Positions 1 to 8,551 of a stretch of 23,326 bases of DNA are shown in pieces (position 1 is the stretch's first letter; every line of letters begins with the position of its first letter). Source of the DNA: Flavobacterium psychrophilum (GTDB taxonomy: Bacteria > Bacteroidota > Bacteroidia > Flavobacteriales > Flavobacteriaceae); the NCBI GenBank assembly GCA_022730285.1, contig DZCQ01000005.1, positions 1 to 23,326 on the forward strand, in the 5' to 3' direction. A program made the position numbers and the translations under genes. The notes beneath the pieces were generated by a model. It searched no databases and had not been told where the DNA came from. It worked only from the letters and a program-made list of their open reading frames with translations.

Positions 1-9
1 ACCAAAATT

Positions 10-480
10 CTATAATTGTATTTGTCGCTCAAATTGTTGATTAAGTGATATGTAGGTTTCTGTTCTTGATACTCCTTCTATTGCTTGTATTTTTGTGTTT
101 AGTAAGCTCATTAAATGCTCATTATCTTGGCATATTATTTTTATTAAAATGCTCCAGTTTCCAGTTGTATAATGAGATTCAAGTACTTCAGGAATTTTTT
201 GTAATTCTTTTACGGCTTCTAAGTTTCTAGAGGCTTTATCTAAATATATTCCTACAAAAGCTATGGTGCTGTATCCAAGAATTTTTGGATTTATTATTAA
301 TTGTGAACCTATAATTATATTTGCTTCTTCTAATTTACGTAGTCTTTGATGTATTGCAGCACCTGAAATTCCAATTTTATGTGCTATTTGTAATATTGGT
401 TTTCGTGCATCTTTCATTAAGTAGCGAAGTATTTCTTTGTCAATGCCGTCTATTTCTATTTGTAAGTGATTAACTTTCAT
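10..480 (-). CDS. Lrp/AsnC family transcriptional regulator
   Basis: This 156-residue protein has the normal length and layout of the Lrp/AsnC (feast/famine) family. Residues about 10-60 form the winged helix-turn-helix: the start IDKEILRYLMKDARKP, then QIAHKIGISGAAIHQRLRKL as the helix-turn-helix, followed by the typical G-x-x-x-x-x-NP segment. Residues about 70-150 form the RAM ligand-binding and oligomerisation domain, ending in the usual region after G-V-x-x-T-x-T-Y-I-S. Members bind DNA as dimers or octamers and often respond to amino acids; the ligand here cannot be read from sequence. The gene is divergent from rlmN, with 130 bases between them, and a candidate promoter lies at 498-505. 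It may regulate itself, as is common in the family, but I see no operator. The family assignment is firm and the target genes are unknown. Confidence 0.93.
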   Translation of the reverse strand: MKVNHLQIEIDGIDKEILRYLMKDARKPILQIAHKIGISGAAIHQRLRKLEEANIIIGSQLIINPKILGYSTIAFVGIYLDKASRNLEAVKELQKIPEVLESHYTTGNWSILIKIICQDNEHLMSLLNTKIQAIEGVSRTETYISLNQQFERQIQL

Positions 481-497
481 ATCTGTTTTATTTTAAT

Positions 498-505
498 CAA
501 AAATA
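498..505 (-). promoter_or_regulatory. Candidate Bacteroidota -7 element for the Lrp/AsnC gene
   Basis: On the minus strand this reads TATTTTTG, a match to the Bacteroidota consensus TAnnTTTG. It lies 17 bases upstream of the ATG at 480. No clear TTG lies at the expected distance upstream, so the call rests on one element in A+T-rich DNA. Confidence 0.35.
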
Positions 506-610
506 GAAATTTGATTTATAATTATTGCTTTTTTCTATCTTTTTTTATAAATACTATTTGTTTAATTCCTTGATTATGATTTTTTATTTAAAATAGTATA
601 AATTTGTAAA

Positions 611-1669
611 ATGATTATAGATAAGAGAGATATTAGAGCATTAAGTAAAGAAAGTTTGAGAGAGTTTTTTATTGCTAACAATGATAAGGCATTCAGAGGA
701 AATCAGGTATATGAGTGGCTTTGGAATAAAGGAGCTCATACTTTTGCTGATATGACAAATATTTCGTTGCAGACTAGGGAGCTATTAGATTTACATTTTG
801 TAATTAATCATATAATGGTTGATACAATGCAGCGAAGTAGTGATGGGACAGTTAAAAATGCAGTTAGACTTTATGATGGTTTGGTTGTAGAGAGTGTTTT
901 GATTCCTACAAATACTAGGACTACTGCCTGTGTATCTAGTCAGGTTGGATGTAGTTTGGATTGCACTTTTTGTGCTACTGCCCGTTTAAAAAGAATGCGA
1001 AATCTTGACGCAGCAGAAATATATGATCAGGTTTTAGCTATTGATAAGGAGAGTAGGTTGTATTATAACCATCCACTCTCTAATATTGTTTTTATGGGTA
1101 TGGGCGAACCTTTGATGAATTATTCTAATTTGATTAAAGCAATAGATAAAATAACATCGGAGCAGGGTTTGAATATGTCTCCAAAACGTATTGTAGTCTC
1201 TACTTCTGGTATTTCTAAAATGATAAAAAAAATGGCTGATGATGGTGTTAAGTTTAAGCTAGCTGTCTCTTTGCATTCGGCAATAGAGGAAATTCGTAAT
1301 AGTATTATGCCATTTACTAAAAATTTTCCTTTAGTGGAGTTAAAAGAAGCTTTGGAATATTGGTACTTAAAAACAAGAAGTAAAGTTTCTTATGAATATG
1401 TAGTCTGGAAGGGAATTAATGACAATGAAGAATCAATTAAAGCCTTGGTTAAATTTTGTAAACATGTACCTTGTAAAGTAAATTTGATTGAATATAATTC
1501 TATTGATGACCCCACATTTTTGCAAGCATCTTCCGAGAGCTTAGAAGCTTATATCTATGCTTTAGAATTTGCAGGTATTATCGTGAAAGTTCGTAGAAGT
1601 AGAGGGAAAGATATAGATGCTGCTTGTGGACAGCTTGCTAATAAAGAAATTGATTCTAGTAATCCTTAA
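611..1669 (+). CDS. rlmN: 23S rRNA (A2503-C2)/tRNA (A37-C2) methyltransferase RlmN
   Basis: This is a 352-residue radical-SAM methyltransferase that makes 2-methyladenosine at A2503 of 23S rRNA and, in studied members, at A37 of some tRNAs. The radical-SAM motif CxxxCxxC is complete (C114, C118, C121 in GCSLDCTFC). The two cysteines needed for the unusual RlmN mechanism also appear to be present: C339 in DAACGQL near the C terminus, which carries the methylene in the family, and C107 in TTACVSS upstream of the cluster. GMGEPLMNY and SPKRIVVSTSG are further family signatures. The length matches E. coli RlmN. The gene is single, divergent from the Lrp gene and convergent with the ketoacyl synthase gene, with 15 bases between stops. 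A TAnnTTTG match (599-606) almost touches the ATG and is too close to be trusted as its promoter. A resistance-type Cfr paralogue is less likely given the context and length. Confidence 0.96.
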   Translation: MIIDKRDIRALSKESLREFFIANNDKAFRGNQVYEWLWNKGAHTFADMTNISLQTRELLDLHFVINHIMVDTMQRSSDGTVKNAVRLYDGLVVESVLIPTNTRTTACVSSQVGCSLDCTFCATARLKRMRNLDAAEIYDQVLAIDKESRLYYNHPLSNIVFMGMGEPLMNYSNLIKAIDKITSEQGLNMSPKRIVVSTSGISKMIKKMADDGVKFKLAVSLHSAIEEIRNSIMPFTKNFPLVELKEALEYWYLKTRSKVSYEYVVWKGINDNEESIKALVKFCKHVPCKVNLIEYNSIDDPTFLQASSESLEAYIYALEFAGIIVKVRRSRGKDIDAACGQLANKEIDSSNP

Positions 1670-1684
1670 TTAAATTAATAAAAG

Positions 1685-2830
1685 CTATTTACATACTAAA
1701 ATGCTTACTGCATTACCACCAAATCCAACGGCGTTTACAAGTATTTTACGAATTGTTTTTTTAGTTGTTTCTTGTTTTTGATAAGGCGTTTTAATAAATT
1801 GATTATTTTGAATCATTAGAATTGCTAATTCTAAGCTAAGTAGTCCAGAAGTACCAAACGTATGTCCTATTTTCCATTTATTTGTAGTAAGAAATGGTAT
1901 TTTTTCTCGAAAAACCTCTGTAATTGCTTTATACTCAGACAAATCTCCTTTAATTGTTCCTGGAGAATGCATTACAATAGCATCAATATCTTTTAGGTTT
2001 GTATTTTTGAGAGCCATCTTCATAGAAGATTGAAAACATAAAGCTTCGGTAGAAATGCTAAGACTATGTTCTAGAATATCAGTTGCATAACCAATTCCTT
2101 CAATATATGCAAGAGGCGACTTAGTTGGAAATTTTTCTAAACAACAAACAGCTGCTCCTTCTCCTAGTATAAGAGAGTTTTTTGTTTTTTCCATATTAGA
2201 AGCTTCGCAATTTTTGGTACTAGAATAGAGTTTTAATGCTTGCATTTGTGCTATTGTAAATGGCGTAAGTGGCGCTTCACTGCCTCCAACCAAAAAATGA
2301 GTTGCCATACCAGCCTGCAGCCAAGCTACTCCATTTAAAACTGCGTGTAGGGAGGTGGAACAAGTTATAGAGTGTGAAATGGTAGGTCCTTTCGATTGCA
2401 AATCGTGAGCTATCCACGAAGAGATATTCCCGAGCGTACTTGTTGGAGAACTTAAAACAGGAGTTTTTCCAGATTTTAAAAATTCTTGATGGTATTTTTC
2501 AAATAATTCGGTAGCACCACGAGAAGAACCTATATTGATTCCAAAATGAGAAATGGAATTCCAGCCAGCATTTTTTATAGCATTTCTTGAGGCCAAAATA
2601 GCGTATAATACAGATTTGTCTAAGGATTTGTATAGGGTGTTTTCTTCTTTTAAATTCTGCACTATTTTTTGTTCCTCTTGTGGAATTGTAGCAACATAAA
2701 TTTCTTTACCTCCTATTATTTTAGCACTAATTTCCGAAGAGGAATTTAAATATTTTTCCCAAATATTTTTAGGATTACTCCCTAATGGGGAAAAAGAAGC
2801 TAGTGCAGTAATGGCAATTTTTTGTTTCAA
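1685..2830 (-). CDS. Beta-ketoacyl synthase (FabF-like), non-ATG start
   Basis: This is a thiolase-fold condensing enzyme of about 381 residues. Numbered from the upstream TTG at 2863, the full triad is visible: C168 in SITCSTS, H299 in VMHSPGTIKGD and H334 in NKWKIGHTFGTSG. The usual C-terminal GFGG is in NAVGFGGNAV. Such enzymes condense an acyl thioester with malonyl-ACP. The first His motif (HSPGT instead of HGTGT) is divergent, which suggests a specialised role rather than housekeeping FabF. From memory, stand-alone synthases of this kind occur near biotin or pigment genes in flavobacteria; neither is in this window. There is no in-frame ATG before residue 186, and a TAA lies two codons upstream of the TTG at 2863. 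The start must therefore be non-ATG, either TTG 2863 or TTG 2830; I chose 2830 because KQKIAITALASFSPLG is where the family normally begins. It is last in the minus-strand series from recG. Confidence 0.88.
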   Translation of the reverse strand: MKQKIAITALASFSPLGSNPKNIWEKYLNSSSEISAKIIGGKEIYVATIPQEEQKIVQNLKEENTLYKSLDKSVLYAILASRNAIKNAGWNSISHFGINIGSSRGATELFEKYHQEFLKSGKTPVLSSPTSTLGNISSWIAHDLQSKGPTISHSITCSTSLHAVLNGVAWLQAGMATHFLVGGSEAPLTPFTIAQMQALKLYSSTKNCEASNMEKTKNSLILGEGAAVCCLEKFPTKSPLAYIEGIGYATDILEHSLSISTEALCFQSSMKMALKNTNLKDIDAIVMHSPGTIKGDLSEYKAITEVFREKIPFLTTNKWKIGHTFGTSGLLSLELAILMIQNNQFIKTPYQKQETTKKTIRKILVNAVGFGGNAVSILVCK

Positions 2831-2872
2831 ATTTTTTCTCCAAAGTTCGTAATTTTTTTTCAATTTTTAAGG

Positions 2873-2880
2873 CAAGAATA
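2873..2880 (-). promoter_or_regulatory. Weak candidate -7 element for the ketoacyl synthase gene
   Basis: The minus strand reads TATTCTTG, one mismatch from TAnnTTTG. It lies in the 100-base or longer gap between the YeeZ-like gene and the synthase. If real, transcription would begin close to the TTG at 2863, leaving a leader for the TTG at 2830 and favouring that start. The match is imperfect and read-through from upstream genes is equally possible. Confidence 0.25.
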
Positions 2881-2963
2881 CTTTTCATTTAGAAAAAATG
2901 AAGTGTTTATAAGGCTATATTTATTTATTTTTACATGTGACTATGACTCAAAAGTCATTGGTA

Positions 2964-3767
2964 TTAATACAGGTTTAAATTATATTCAGTACCAATGGTT
3001 TTAGCTATTTTTTCTCCAGAAACAATTTTGTCTTTTCTCAAATCTTTTATATTGAACATAGGAGGAGGAAGATTATATTCTCTTGCTTTTTTGCAATAGT
3101 ATTCTTTTTTTGTAAAATTTAAAGGAGCTACAATATTAAACAATTCTCCCCATTTATCTCTAAAAAGTATTTTTTGAATATTTACAATTACATCTTCTAT
3201 ATGTACTAGATTAACCATTGTTTCTGGTTTTTCTATTTCTTTACGTCCAGACAAGAAATAAATAGGGTTTCTATCAATACCAACAAGTCCTCCAAGTCTC
3301 AAAATAGTTGTTTGAAGAAATTTGCAGTTATTCCAAACCATTTCGCAATTCAAAATATTTATTCCATTTTGGGTATTTGGTAATGCAATTGTATCCTCAT
3401 TAATTAAGCCATTGCATCTTCCATAAACAGATGTAGAACTAATAAATACTATTTTTTTTACTTTTTGTAAAATAGCAATTTCCATTATTTTTTTATTATT
3501 TGCTACATAACTATTAGTGCTATTTTCTTTGTTACTTGGTGGAATAGTTATAATTAGGACACTACAATTAGCAAGAAAAGTATCTAAATTTGAGTCAGAT
3601 GAGTTTAGATTTATTAAAAATGGGTTAATTCCTTCTAATTTTAAGTTGGATAATTTACTATTAGTTGTTGTAGAACCATTAATAATATATCCGGTAGATA
3701 ATAGTTTTTTTGCAAGCGAAAAACCAAGCCAACCACACCCCAGAATTGCAATTTTTCTTTCTGCCAT
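2964..3767 (-). CDS. YeeZ-like extended short-chain dehydrogenase/NAD(P)-binding protein
   Basis: This 267-residue Rossmann protein has the dinucleotide-binding motif GCGWLG at residues 10-15. It resembles E. coli YeeZ along its length as I remember it: ITIPPS, the SSTSVYG strand-end motif, an LRLGGLVG segment, NLVHIEDV, and a C-terminal KIVSGEKI-x(3)-GTEY segment. YeeZ proteins belong to the extended SDR/epimerase superfamily. The classical catalytic YxxxK is not evident at the expected place, as in YeeZ, so dehydrogenase or epimerase activity should not be assumed. No substrate is established to my knowledge. The ATG shares one base with the stop of the upstream zinc-ribbon gene (TAATG), indicating translational coupling. 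The ketoacyl synthase follows after about 100-130 bases. Family assignment is good; function is unknown. Confidence 0.85.
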   Translation of the reverse strand: MAERKIAILGCGWLGFSLAKKLLSTGYIINGSTTTNSKLSNLKLEGINPFLINLNSSDSNLDTFLANCSVLIITIPPSNKENSTNSYVANNKKIMEIAILQKVKKIVFISSTSVYGRCNGLINEDTIALPNTQNGINILNCEMVWNNCKFLQTTILRLGGLVGIDRNPIYFLSGRKEIEKPETMVNLVHIEDVIVNIQKILFRDKWGELFNIVAPLNFTKKEYYCKKAREYNLPPPMFNIKDLRKDKIVSGEKIAKTIGTEYNLNLY

Positions 3768-4114
3768 TATACTTCTTTTTTAACTAGCATAATCCAATCG
3801 TTTTCTAAAAATAAATATCCTTGATCATACAAAAAATAATAGATATTGCCTGTTTTTGTTTTGTAAATAGAGGTTATTAATTCAAAATCAAATCCATTGC
3901 TAATTAGTTTATTACGAGTTGTTTTAGACTTTCCATCTGTGTTTAATTCTTCTAAAATGCGATAGTTTTTACGTAATTTGTTGTTTGTATTTCGCATTAA
4001 ATTAGTGCTATCTTTATTTATTTTGTTATTATATGCATTACGGCATCCATCGCTACAAAATTTTTTGTCTTCACGTCCTATTATCTTTTCATTGCATTCT
4101 AAACAGAGTTTCAT
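3767..4114 (-). CDS. Conserved small protein with N-terminal zinc ribbon
   Basis: This is a 115-residue protein of unknown function. Four cysteines, C4 and C7 (CLEC) and C20 and C24 (CSDGC), form a C-x2-C-x12-C-x3-C pattern that strongly suggests a zinc-binding treble-clef or ribbon, similar to short cysteine heads seen in small nucleic-acid-associated proteins. A basic, Asn-rich linker follows (about residues 28-50), then a C-terminal segment with TTRNKLISNGFDFEL and a Tyr-rich GNIYYFLYDQGYLFLE stretch. I recall close relatives as unnamed proteins in other flavobacteria, so it is probably a real, conserved gene. It lies 29 bases after recG and overlaps the YeeZ-like gene by one base. The coupling suggests co-expression but does not reveal a job. 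The basic linker fits DNA or RNA binding, which is only an inference. Confidence 0.8.
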   Translation of the reverse strand: MKLCLECNEKIIGREDKKFCSDGCRNAYNNKINKDSTNLMRNTNNKLRKNYRILEELNTDGKSKTTRNKLISNGFDFELITSIYKTKTGNIYYFLYDQGYLFLENDWIMLVKKEV

Positions 4115-4143
4115 TTTTTTTAAGTTTTAGTAAAACAATATTT

Positions 4144-6252
4144 TTAACTTATGTAGTTCCAAATAGTTTTGTTATTGGAAAGTTCTAAGAAAATATTTTT
4201 TAAATTTGTATGAATAGGTTTTTGCATATTTGGGTCGTCTTGTAGCAATTTTATGGCATAACTTCTAGCAATTTGTAATATTTGTGTGTCTTTTACTAAA
4301 TCTGCAATTTTTAAATTTAAAACGCCACTTTGTTGTTTTCCCATTAAATCTCCAGGGCCTCTGAGTTTTAAATCTACTTCGGCAATTTCAAAACCATCGT
4401 TAGTTTTAACCATTGTTTCTATTCTGGTTTTAGAATCTACACTTAATTTGTGACTAGTCATTAATATACAATAACTTTGTTCGGCACCTCTACCAACTCT
4501 CCCACGAAGCTGATGTAATTGCGAAAGCCCAAATCGTTCGGCACTTTCTATTATCATTACACTAGCATTGGGGACATTAACGCCCACTTCAATCACTGTG
4601 GTTGCAACCAGAATATTTGTTTTTCCAGAGATAAAGCGTTCCATTTCGAAATCTTTTTCTGAGGATTTCATCTTTCCATGCACAATAGACACAGCATATT
4701 CTGGCAAGGGAAAATCTCTTGAAACCGTATCGTATCCATCTAGTAAATCTTTGTAATCTAATTTTTCTGATTCTTGTATTAGTGGATAAACAATATATAT
4801 TTGTCTGCCTTTTTTAATCTCAGATTTTATAAAATCGTAAATTTTAAGTCTATGATTGTCAAATTGATGAATTGTCTTGATGGTTTTTCGACCTGGAGGC
4901 AATTCATCAATTACAGAAATGTCTAAATCGCCATATAAACTCATAGCAAGTGTTCTAGGAATGGGTGTTGCTGTCATTACTAAAACGTGTGGCGGAATGG
5001 TATTTTTTAGCCATAATTTAGAACGCTGTTCTACTCCAAATCTATGTTGTTCGTCTATAATTGCAAGTCCCAAATTTTTAAACTGTACTTTGTTTTCTAA
5101 AACGGCATGTGTTCCAATAAGAATTTGAAGGCTTCCGTTTTCTAAAGCTTCGTGAATTAGTCTTCTTTCGGAAGTTTTTGTTGATCCAGTTAATAGTTTT
5201 ACAATTATATTTTGATTTTTAGCTAATTCCGAAATACCTGTAAAATGCTGATTAGCAAGAATTTCTGTTGGAGCCATTAAGCAAGCCTGAAAGTTATTGT
5301 CTAATGCTAAAAGCATACTCATGTAAGCTACAATTGTTTTTCCAGAACCAACATCTCCTTGTAGTAATCTGTTCATTTGTGCATTGCTTCCTAGGTCGTT
5401 GCGTATTTCTTTGAGGACTTTTTTTTGTGCATTTGTTAATTCAAATGGAAGATGATTTGCATAAAATTGATTAAAATAAACCCCTACACTTTCAAATAAA
5501 AGTCCTTTGATTTTTGTTTTTCTAATTAAATTTTTTGTTATAAGTTGTAGTTGTATGAAAAATAATTCTTCAAATTTCAATCTAAATTGTGCCTTGCTTA
5601 ATATTTCTTGATTTTTTGGAAAATGAATATTTAATAATGCATCAGATTTTGAAATTAAGTTTAACTCTTTCAAGATATATTCTGGAAGTGTTTCTTGAAA
5701 TAATTGGCTTGTTTCCTCTAATAATTGTGCCAGAATTTTTACCATTACTTTGTTTGTAATGCCTCTGGCTACTAATTTTTCAGTGCTTGGGTATATTGCT
5801 TGCATGGCAACTCTTAGACCTTTTTCATGTTCGGACAAAAGTTCTATTTCTGGATGTACCATACTATAGGTGTTGTTAAAACCAGCTATTTTTCCAAATA
5901 CTACATAATTGGCATGTAACTTTAAATTTTCAAGAAACCACTTTTGTCCTTGAAACCATACGAGCTCCATTTGCCCCGTATCATCTATAAAAGTGATTAC
6001 CAAACGAGTTTTTCCTTTTCCGAAAGGAATGGTTTTAATTTGGCTTATTTTTCCAACAACTTGCACTTCAGCATTGGTGTTTTGCAACTCGTTTATTCTG
6101 TAATACCGAGTTTTATCTATATATCTGTTTGGGAAAAAATTAATTAAATCTTGGTATTTAAAAATGTTTAATTCTTTACGCAATAAATCCCCACGTTGTG
6201 GTCCAACGCCTTTTAAATATTCGATAGGAGTTTCTAGTAAGTTAGAATACAT
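4144..6252 (-). CDS. recG: ATP-dependent DNA helicase RecG
   Basis: This 702-residue protein is full length for RecG, the monomeric helicase that remodels stalled replication forks and branch-migrates Holliday junctions and D-loops. The N-terminal wedge/OB domain (about residues 1-200, from LKGVGPQRGDLL) precedes a superfamily 2 helicase core. The Walker A motif is GDVGSGKT (299-306), motif II is DEQH (400-403), motif III is TATPIPRT, and motif VI is in QLRGRVGRG. The sequence DEQH-RFGVEQR is diagnostic of RecG rather than Mfd or PriA. It is the first gene of a minus-strand series with the zinc-ribbon gene 29 bases downstream. A possible -7 element lies at 6287-6294. Nothing about the sequence looks broken or unusual. 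Confidence 0.97.
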   Translation of the reverse strand: MYSNLLETPIEYLKGVGPQRGDLLRKELNIFKYQDLINFFPNRYIDKTRYYRINELQNTNAEVQVVGKISQIKTIPFGKGKTRLVITFIDDTGQMELVWFQGQKWFLENLKLHANYVVFGKIAGFNNTYSMVHPEIELLSEHEKGLRVAMQAIYPSTEKLVARGITNKVMVKILAQLLEETSQLFQETLPEYILKELNLISKSDALLNIHFPKNQEILSKAQFRLKFEELFFIQLQLITKNLIRKTKIKGLLFESVGVYFNQFYANHLPFELTNAQKKVLKEIRNDLGSNAQMNRLLQGDVGSGKTIVAYMSMLLALDNNFQACLMAPTEILANQHFTGISELAKNQNIIVKLLTGSTKTSERRLIHEALENGSLQILIGTHAVLENKVQFKNLGLAIIDEQHRFGVEQRSKLWLKNTIPPHVLVMTATPIPRTLAMSLYGDLDISVIDELPPGRKTIKTIHQFDNHRLKIYDFIKSEIKKGRQIYIVYPLIQESEKLDYKDLLDGYDTVSRDFPLPEYAVSIVHGKMKSSEKDFEMERFISGKTNILVATTVIEVGVNVPNASVMIIESAERFGLSQLHQLRGRVGRGAEQSYCILMTSHKLSVDSKTRIETMVKTNDGFEIAEVDLKLRGPGDLMGKQQSGVLNLKIADLVKDTQILQIARSYAIKLLQDDPNMQKPIHTNLKNIFLELSNNKTIWNYIS

Positions 6253-6286
6253 TGTTTATATAAGTCCAAAATTATTTTAATTAATA

Positions 6287-6294
6287 CGAAGATA
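6287..6294 (-). promoter_or_regulatory. Weak candidate -7 element for recG
   Basis: The minus strand reads TATCTTCG, one mismatch from TAnnTTTG, 34 bases upstream of the recG ATG. No convincing TTG is seen at the right distance. The rest of the divergent spacer (6253-6463) shows no clear promoter for the aminopeptidase gene; the best plus-strand resemblance is TCGCTTTG at 6440-6447, also imperfect. Confidence 0.3.
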
Positions 6295-6463
6295 CATTTT
6301 TAAGATATATTTTATATGCAATTTTGTGTTTTTAAACCACATTAATTGGCAAAATAGATGTTTCTTTTTTCAGTTTTTAAACATTTTTTGTAAATTAGCA
6401 ATATAATGCAACAATATCCAACAGAAATATAGTACTTGGTCGCTTTGTAAATTTAAAAAAGTT

Positions 6464-8542
6464 ATGAGATTTCTTTTTTTTCTATTATTCGGTTTTTCTT
6501 CTTTTGCACAGCAAGTAAACAAGGTAGATTTTACTTCTGTTCTAGCAACTATAAGTGTTGATACAGTTTCAAAATCTATTTCTGGAGATGTAAAATACGA
6601 CTTTATGTTAAAAAATGCAATAGACTCAATCCGAATTGATGCGAAAAACATGACTTTTAGCAATGTAACTATTAATGATAAATTGGTTAATTTTAAAAAC
6701 AATGGAAAAGAATTAATTTTATTTGAAGGTTTTAATACTGGGGAGAACACCCTCGATTTTTATTACCAAGCAAAACCAAAGCAAGCATTATATTTTGTAA
6801 AAGAACAAGGAGAATTGCAAATTTGGACTCAAGGACAAGGAAAATATACCAGCCACTGGCTACCAAGTTTTGATGATGTGAACGAAAAACTAATTTTTAA
6901 TTTTAATATTGTTTTAGATTCCGATAAAACAGCATTGACCAATGGGGTTTTGAAATTTAAAGATGTTATGAATCAGAAAACTATTTGGAAATATAGAATG
7001 GAAAAGCCAATGAGTTCTTATTTGGCGATGCTTGTAATAGGGAATTTTGAAAAGAAAACAGCATTGTCTCAATCTAAAATTCCATTAGAATATTATCTCA
7101 AACCGAGTGATAGTTCTAAATTTGAAACCACTTTTAAAAACTCGAGAATTATTTTTAATTTTTTAGAAAAGGAAATAGGTTTTAAATATCCATGGAAAAT
7201 ATACCGTCAAATTCCTATTCAAGATTTTTTGTATGCTGGAATGGAGAACACTACATCTACTACTTTCGACCAAAATTTTGTGGTAGATTCCAGTGGATAT
7301 AATGATGAGAACTATGAGAATGTGAATGCTCATGAACTTGCCCATCAGTGGTTTGGAGATTTAATAACGGCTCAATCCAGCAAAGACCATTGGTTGCAAG
7401 AAGGATTTGCTACTTATTACGAGCTTTTAGCCGAAAAACACATTTTTGGGGAGGATTATTTTTATTCTAAATTAGTAGCTATTGCTTCGGATATTGAAAA
7501 AGCATCTGTCTATGATACTATTCCAATACTACACGAAAAAGCAAGTTCTTTATCTTATTACAGAAAAGGTGCTTTTGCATTGCACGTTTTAAAGGAGAGC
7601 ATTGGAACAGCTAAATTTAAGCTAGCCATTAAAAATTATCTTAATAAATTCCAGTTTAAGTCGGTTACAACCAATGATTTTTTAGCCGAAATTAAAAAAG
7701 TTTCTCCTTCTTTTGATACAGAAAAATTTAAACCCAATTGGCTGACTACAGCAACATATAACGAACAAAATTATTTGCCAAGTTTACAAAAATGGAAACA
7801 GTTTATGTATTTTCAATTAATTGAAGAAAATAAAAATGCCAATTTAGAGAAGTTAAAATCAGATTATTTAGGATTACTAGCATCTAAAAACGTCCATTTT
7901 TCGGTTAAAGTAGCTATTTTGAATAGTCTTTTGAAATATTCTTTTCTGGATAAAGAAATTTTTTTAAATGCCGCTATATCCGATTATTCTATAAATGTAC
8001 AAAAAGCAATTGCTGCTAATTTGGATAAGTATGCTGCTGATTTTAAAGAAAAAGTTTTCACCATTTTTAACTTACCAAGTTATGCTATTAAAACAATAAT
8101 TCTAAATCTAGAATACAATAATTTAGAAGACCTCTCGGCATTATTAAACAAAAGTGAAGAGTTCTCCAAGAATAATGCGATTTTAAGAATTAATTGGCTT
8201 TCTGTTGCATTAAAAACGCAAAATTATCAAGAAAGCAAAAAACAAAAATGGCAAGAGGAGCTAAATAATTTTACTTCTACAAACTTTGATGCATCTACAC
8301 GAATGGTGGCATTTTCTAAAATTGACTTGCTTCAAAAAGAAAACAGTATTGCATTAGCAAATTTATTTTTAGCTACAAACCATTATAATTGGCAATTAGT
8401 TAAATTTGCTAAAAAACATATTGAATTGTTTGTAAACCAACCAAATTCTAAAGAAATTATTATTGCGTTAAAACAAGAATCTAAACCTGAATTACAACAA
8501 ATTATACAAAAATATTTAGAATTTTATTCGTTAAAAAAATAA
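6464..8542 (+). CDS. Secreted M1 family metallopeptidase (aminopeptidase N-like)
   Basis: This 692-residue zinc aminopeptidase starts with a Sec signal peptide (MRFLFFLLFGFSSFAQQ, likely cut before or near Q16). It has no lipobox Cys, so it is probably periplasmic or released. The M1 signatures are complete: an exopeptidase motif of the GAMEN type as AGMEN (258-262), zinc motif HELAH (290-294) with the third ligand E313 exactly 18 residues after the second His, and a catalytic Tyr in YYRKG (Y366 most likely). It is shorter than classical aminopeptidase N (about 870 residues); the C-terminal helical part is reduced, as in many Bacteroidota M1 enzymes. It presumably trims peptides for nutrition. 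It carries no T9SS sorting domain. Its stop is 9 bases from the mqo stop, with no terminator stem between them. Exact substrate preference is unknown. Confidence 0.95.
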   Translation: MRFLFFLLFGFSSFAQQVNKVDFTSVLATISVDTVSKSISGDVKYDFMLKNAIDSIRIDAKNMTFSNVTINDKLVNFKNNGKELILFEGFNTGENTLDFYYQAKPKQALYFVKEQGELQIWTQGQGKYTSHWLPSFDDVNEKLIFNFNIVLDSDKTALTNGVLKFKDVMNQKTIWKYRMEKPMSSYLAMLVIGNFEKKTALSQSKIPLEYYLKPSDSSKFETTFKNSRIIFNFLEKEIGFKYPWKIYRQIPIQDFLYAGMENTTSTTFDQNFVVDSSGYNDENYENVNAHELAHQWFGDLITAQSSKDHWLQEGFATYYELLAEKHIFGEDYFYSKLVAIASDIEKASVYDTIPILHEKASSLSYYRKGAFALHVLKESIGTAKFKLAIKNYLNKFQFKSVTTNDFLAEIKKVSPSFDTEKFKPNWLTTATYNEQNYLPSLQKWKQFMYFQLIEENKNANLEKLKSDYLGLLASKNVHFSVKVAILNSLLKYSFLDKEIFLNAAISDYSINVQKAIAANLDKYAADFKEKVFTIFNLPSYAIKTIILNLEYNNLEDLSALLNKSEEFSKNNAILRINWLSVALKTQNYQESKKQKWQEELNNFTSTNFDASTRMVAFSKIDLLQKENSIALANLFLATNHYNWQLVKFAKKHIELFVNQPNSKEIIIALKQESKPELQQIIQKYLEFYSLKK

Positions 8543-8551
8543 TTTTTTAGT

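Noticed and set aside
599..606. TAAATTTG as the rlmN promoter (possibly leaderless transcript)
   Set aside because: It matches TAnnTTTG but lies 4 bases from the ATG and the nearest TTG is about 26 bases upstream; chance match is as likely in this A+T-rich spacer.
2943..2958. ATGACT/AGTCAT inverted repeat after the YeeZ-like gene as a terminator
   Set aside because: Only 6 base pairs with a 4-base loop and no T run in either direction; too weak to call.
6370..6750. Minus-strand open frame of 126 codons upstream of and across the aminopeptidase start
   Set aside because: It overlaps the signal-peptide region of a certain gene, reads as reverse complement of it, and has no family features.
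8533..8548. A7-TAA-T6 symmetry at the aminopeptidase stop as a terminator
   Set aside because: A stem of only A-T pairs around a 3-base loop is common in this composition and unlikely to end transcription.
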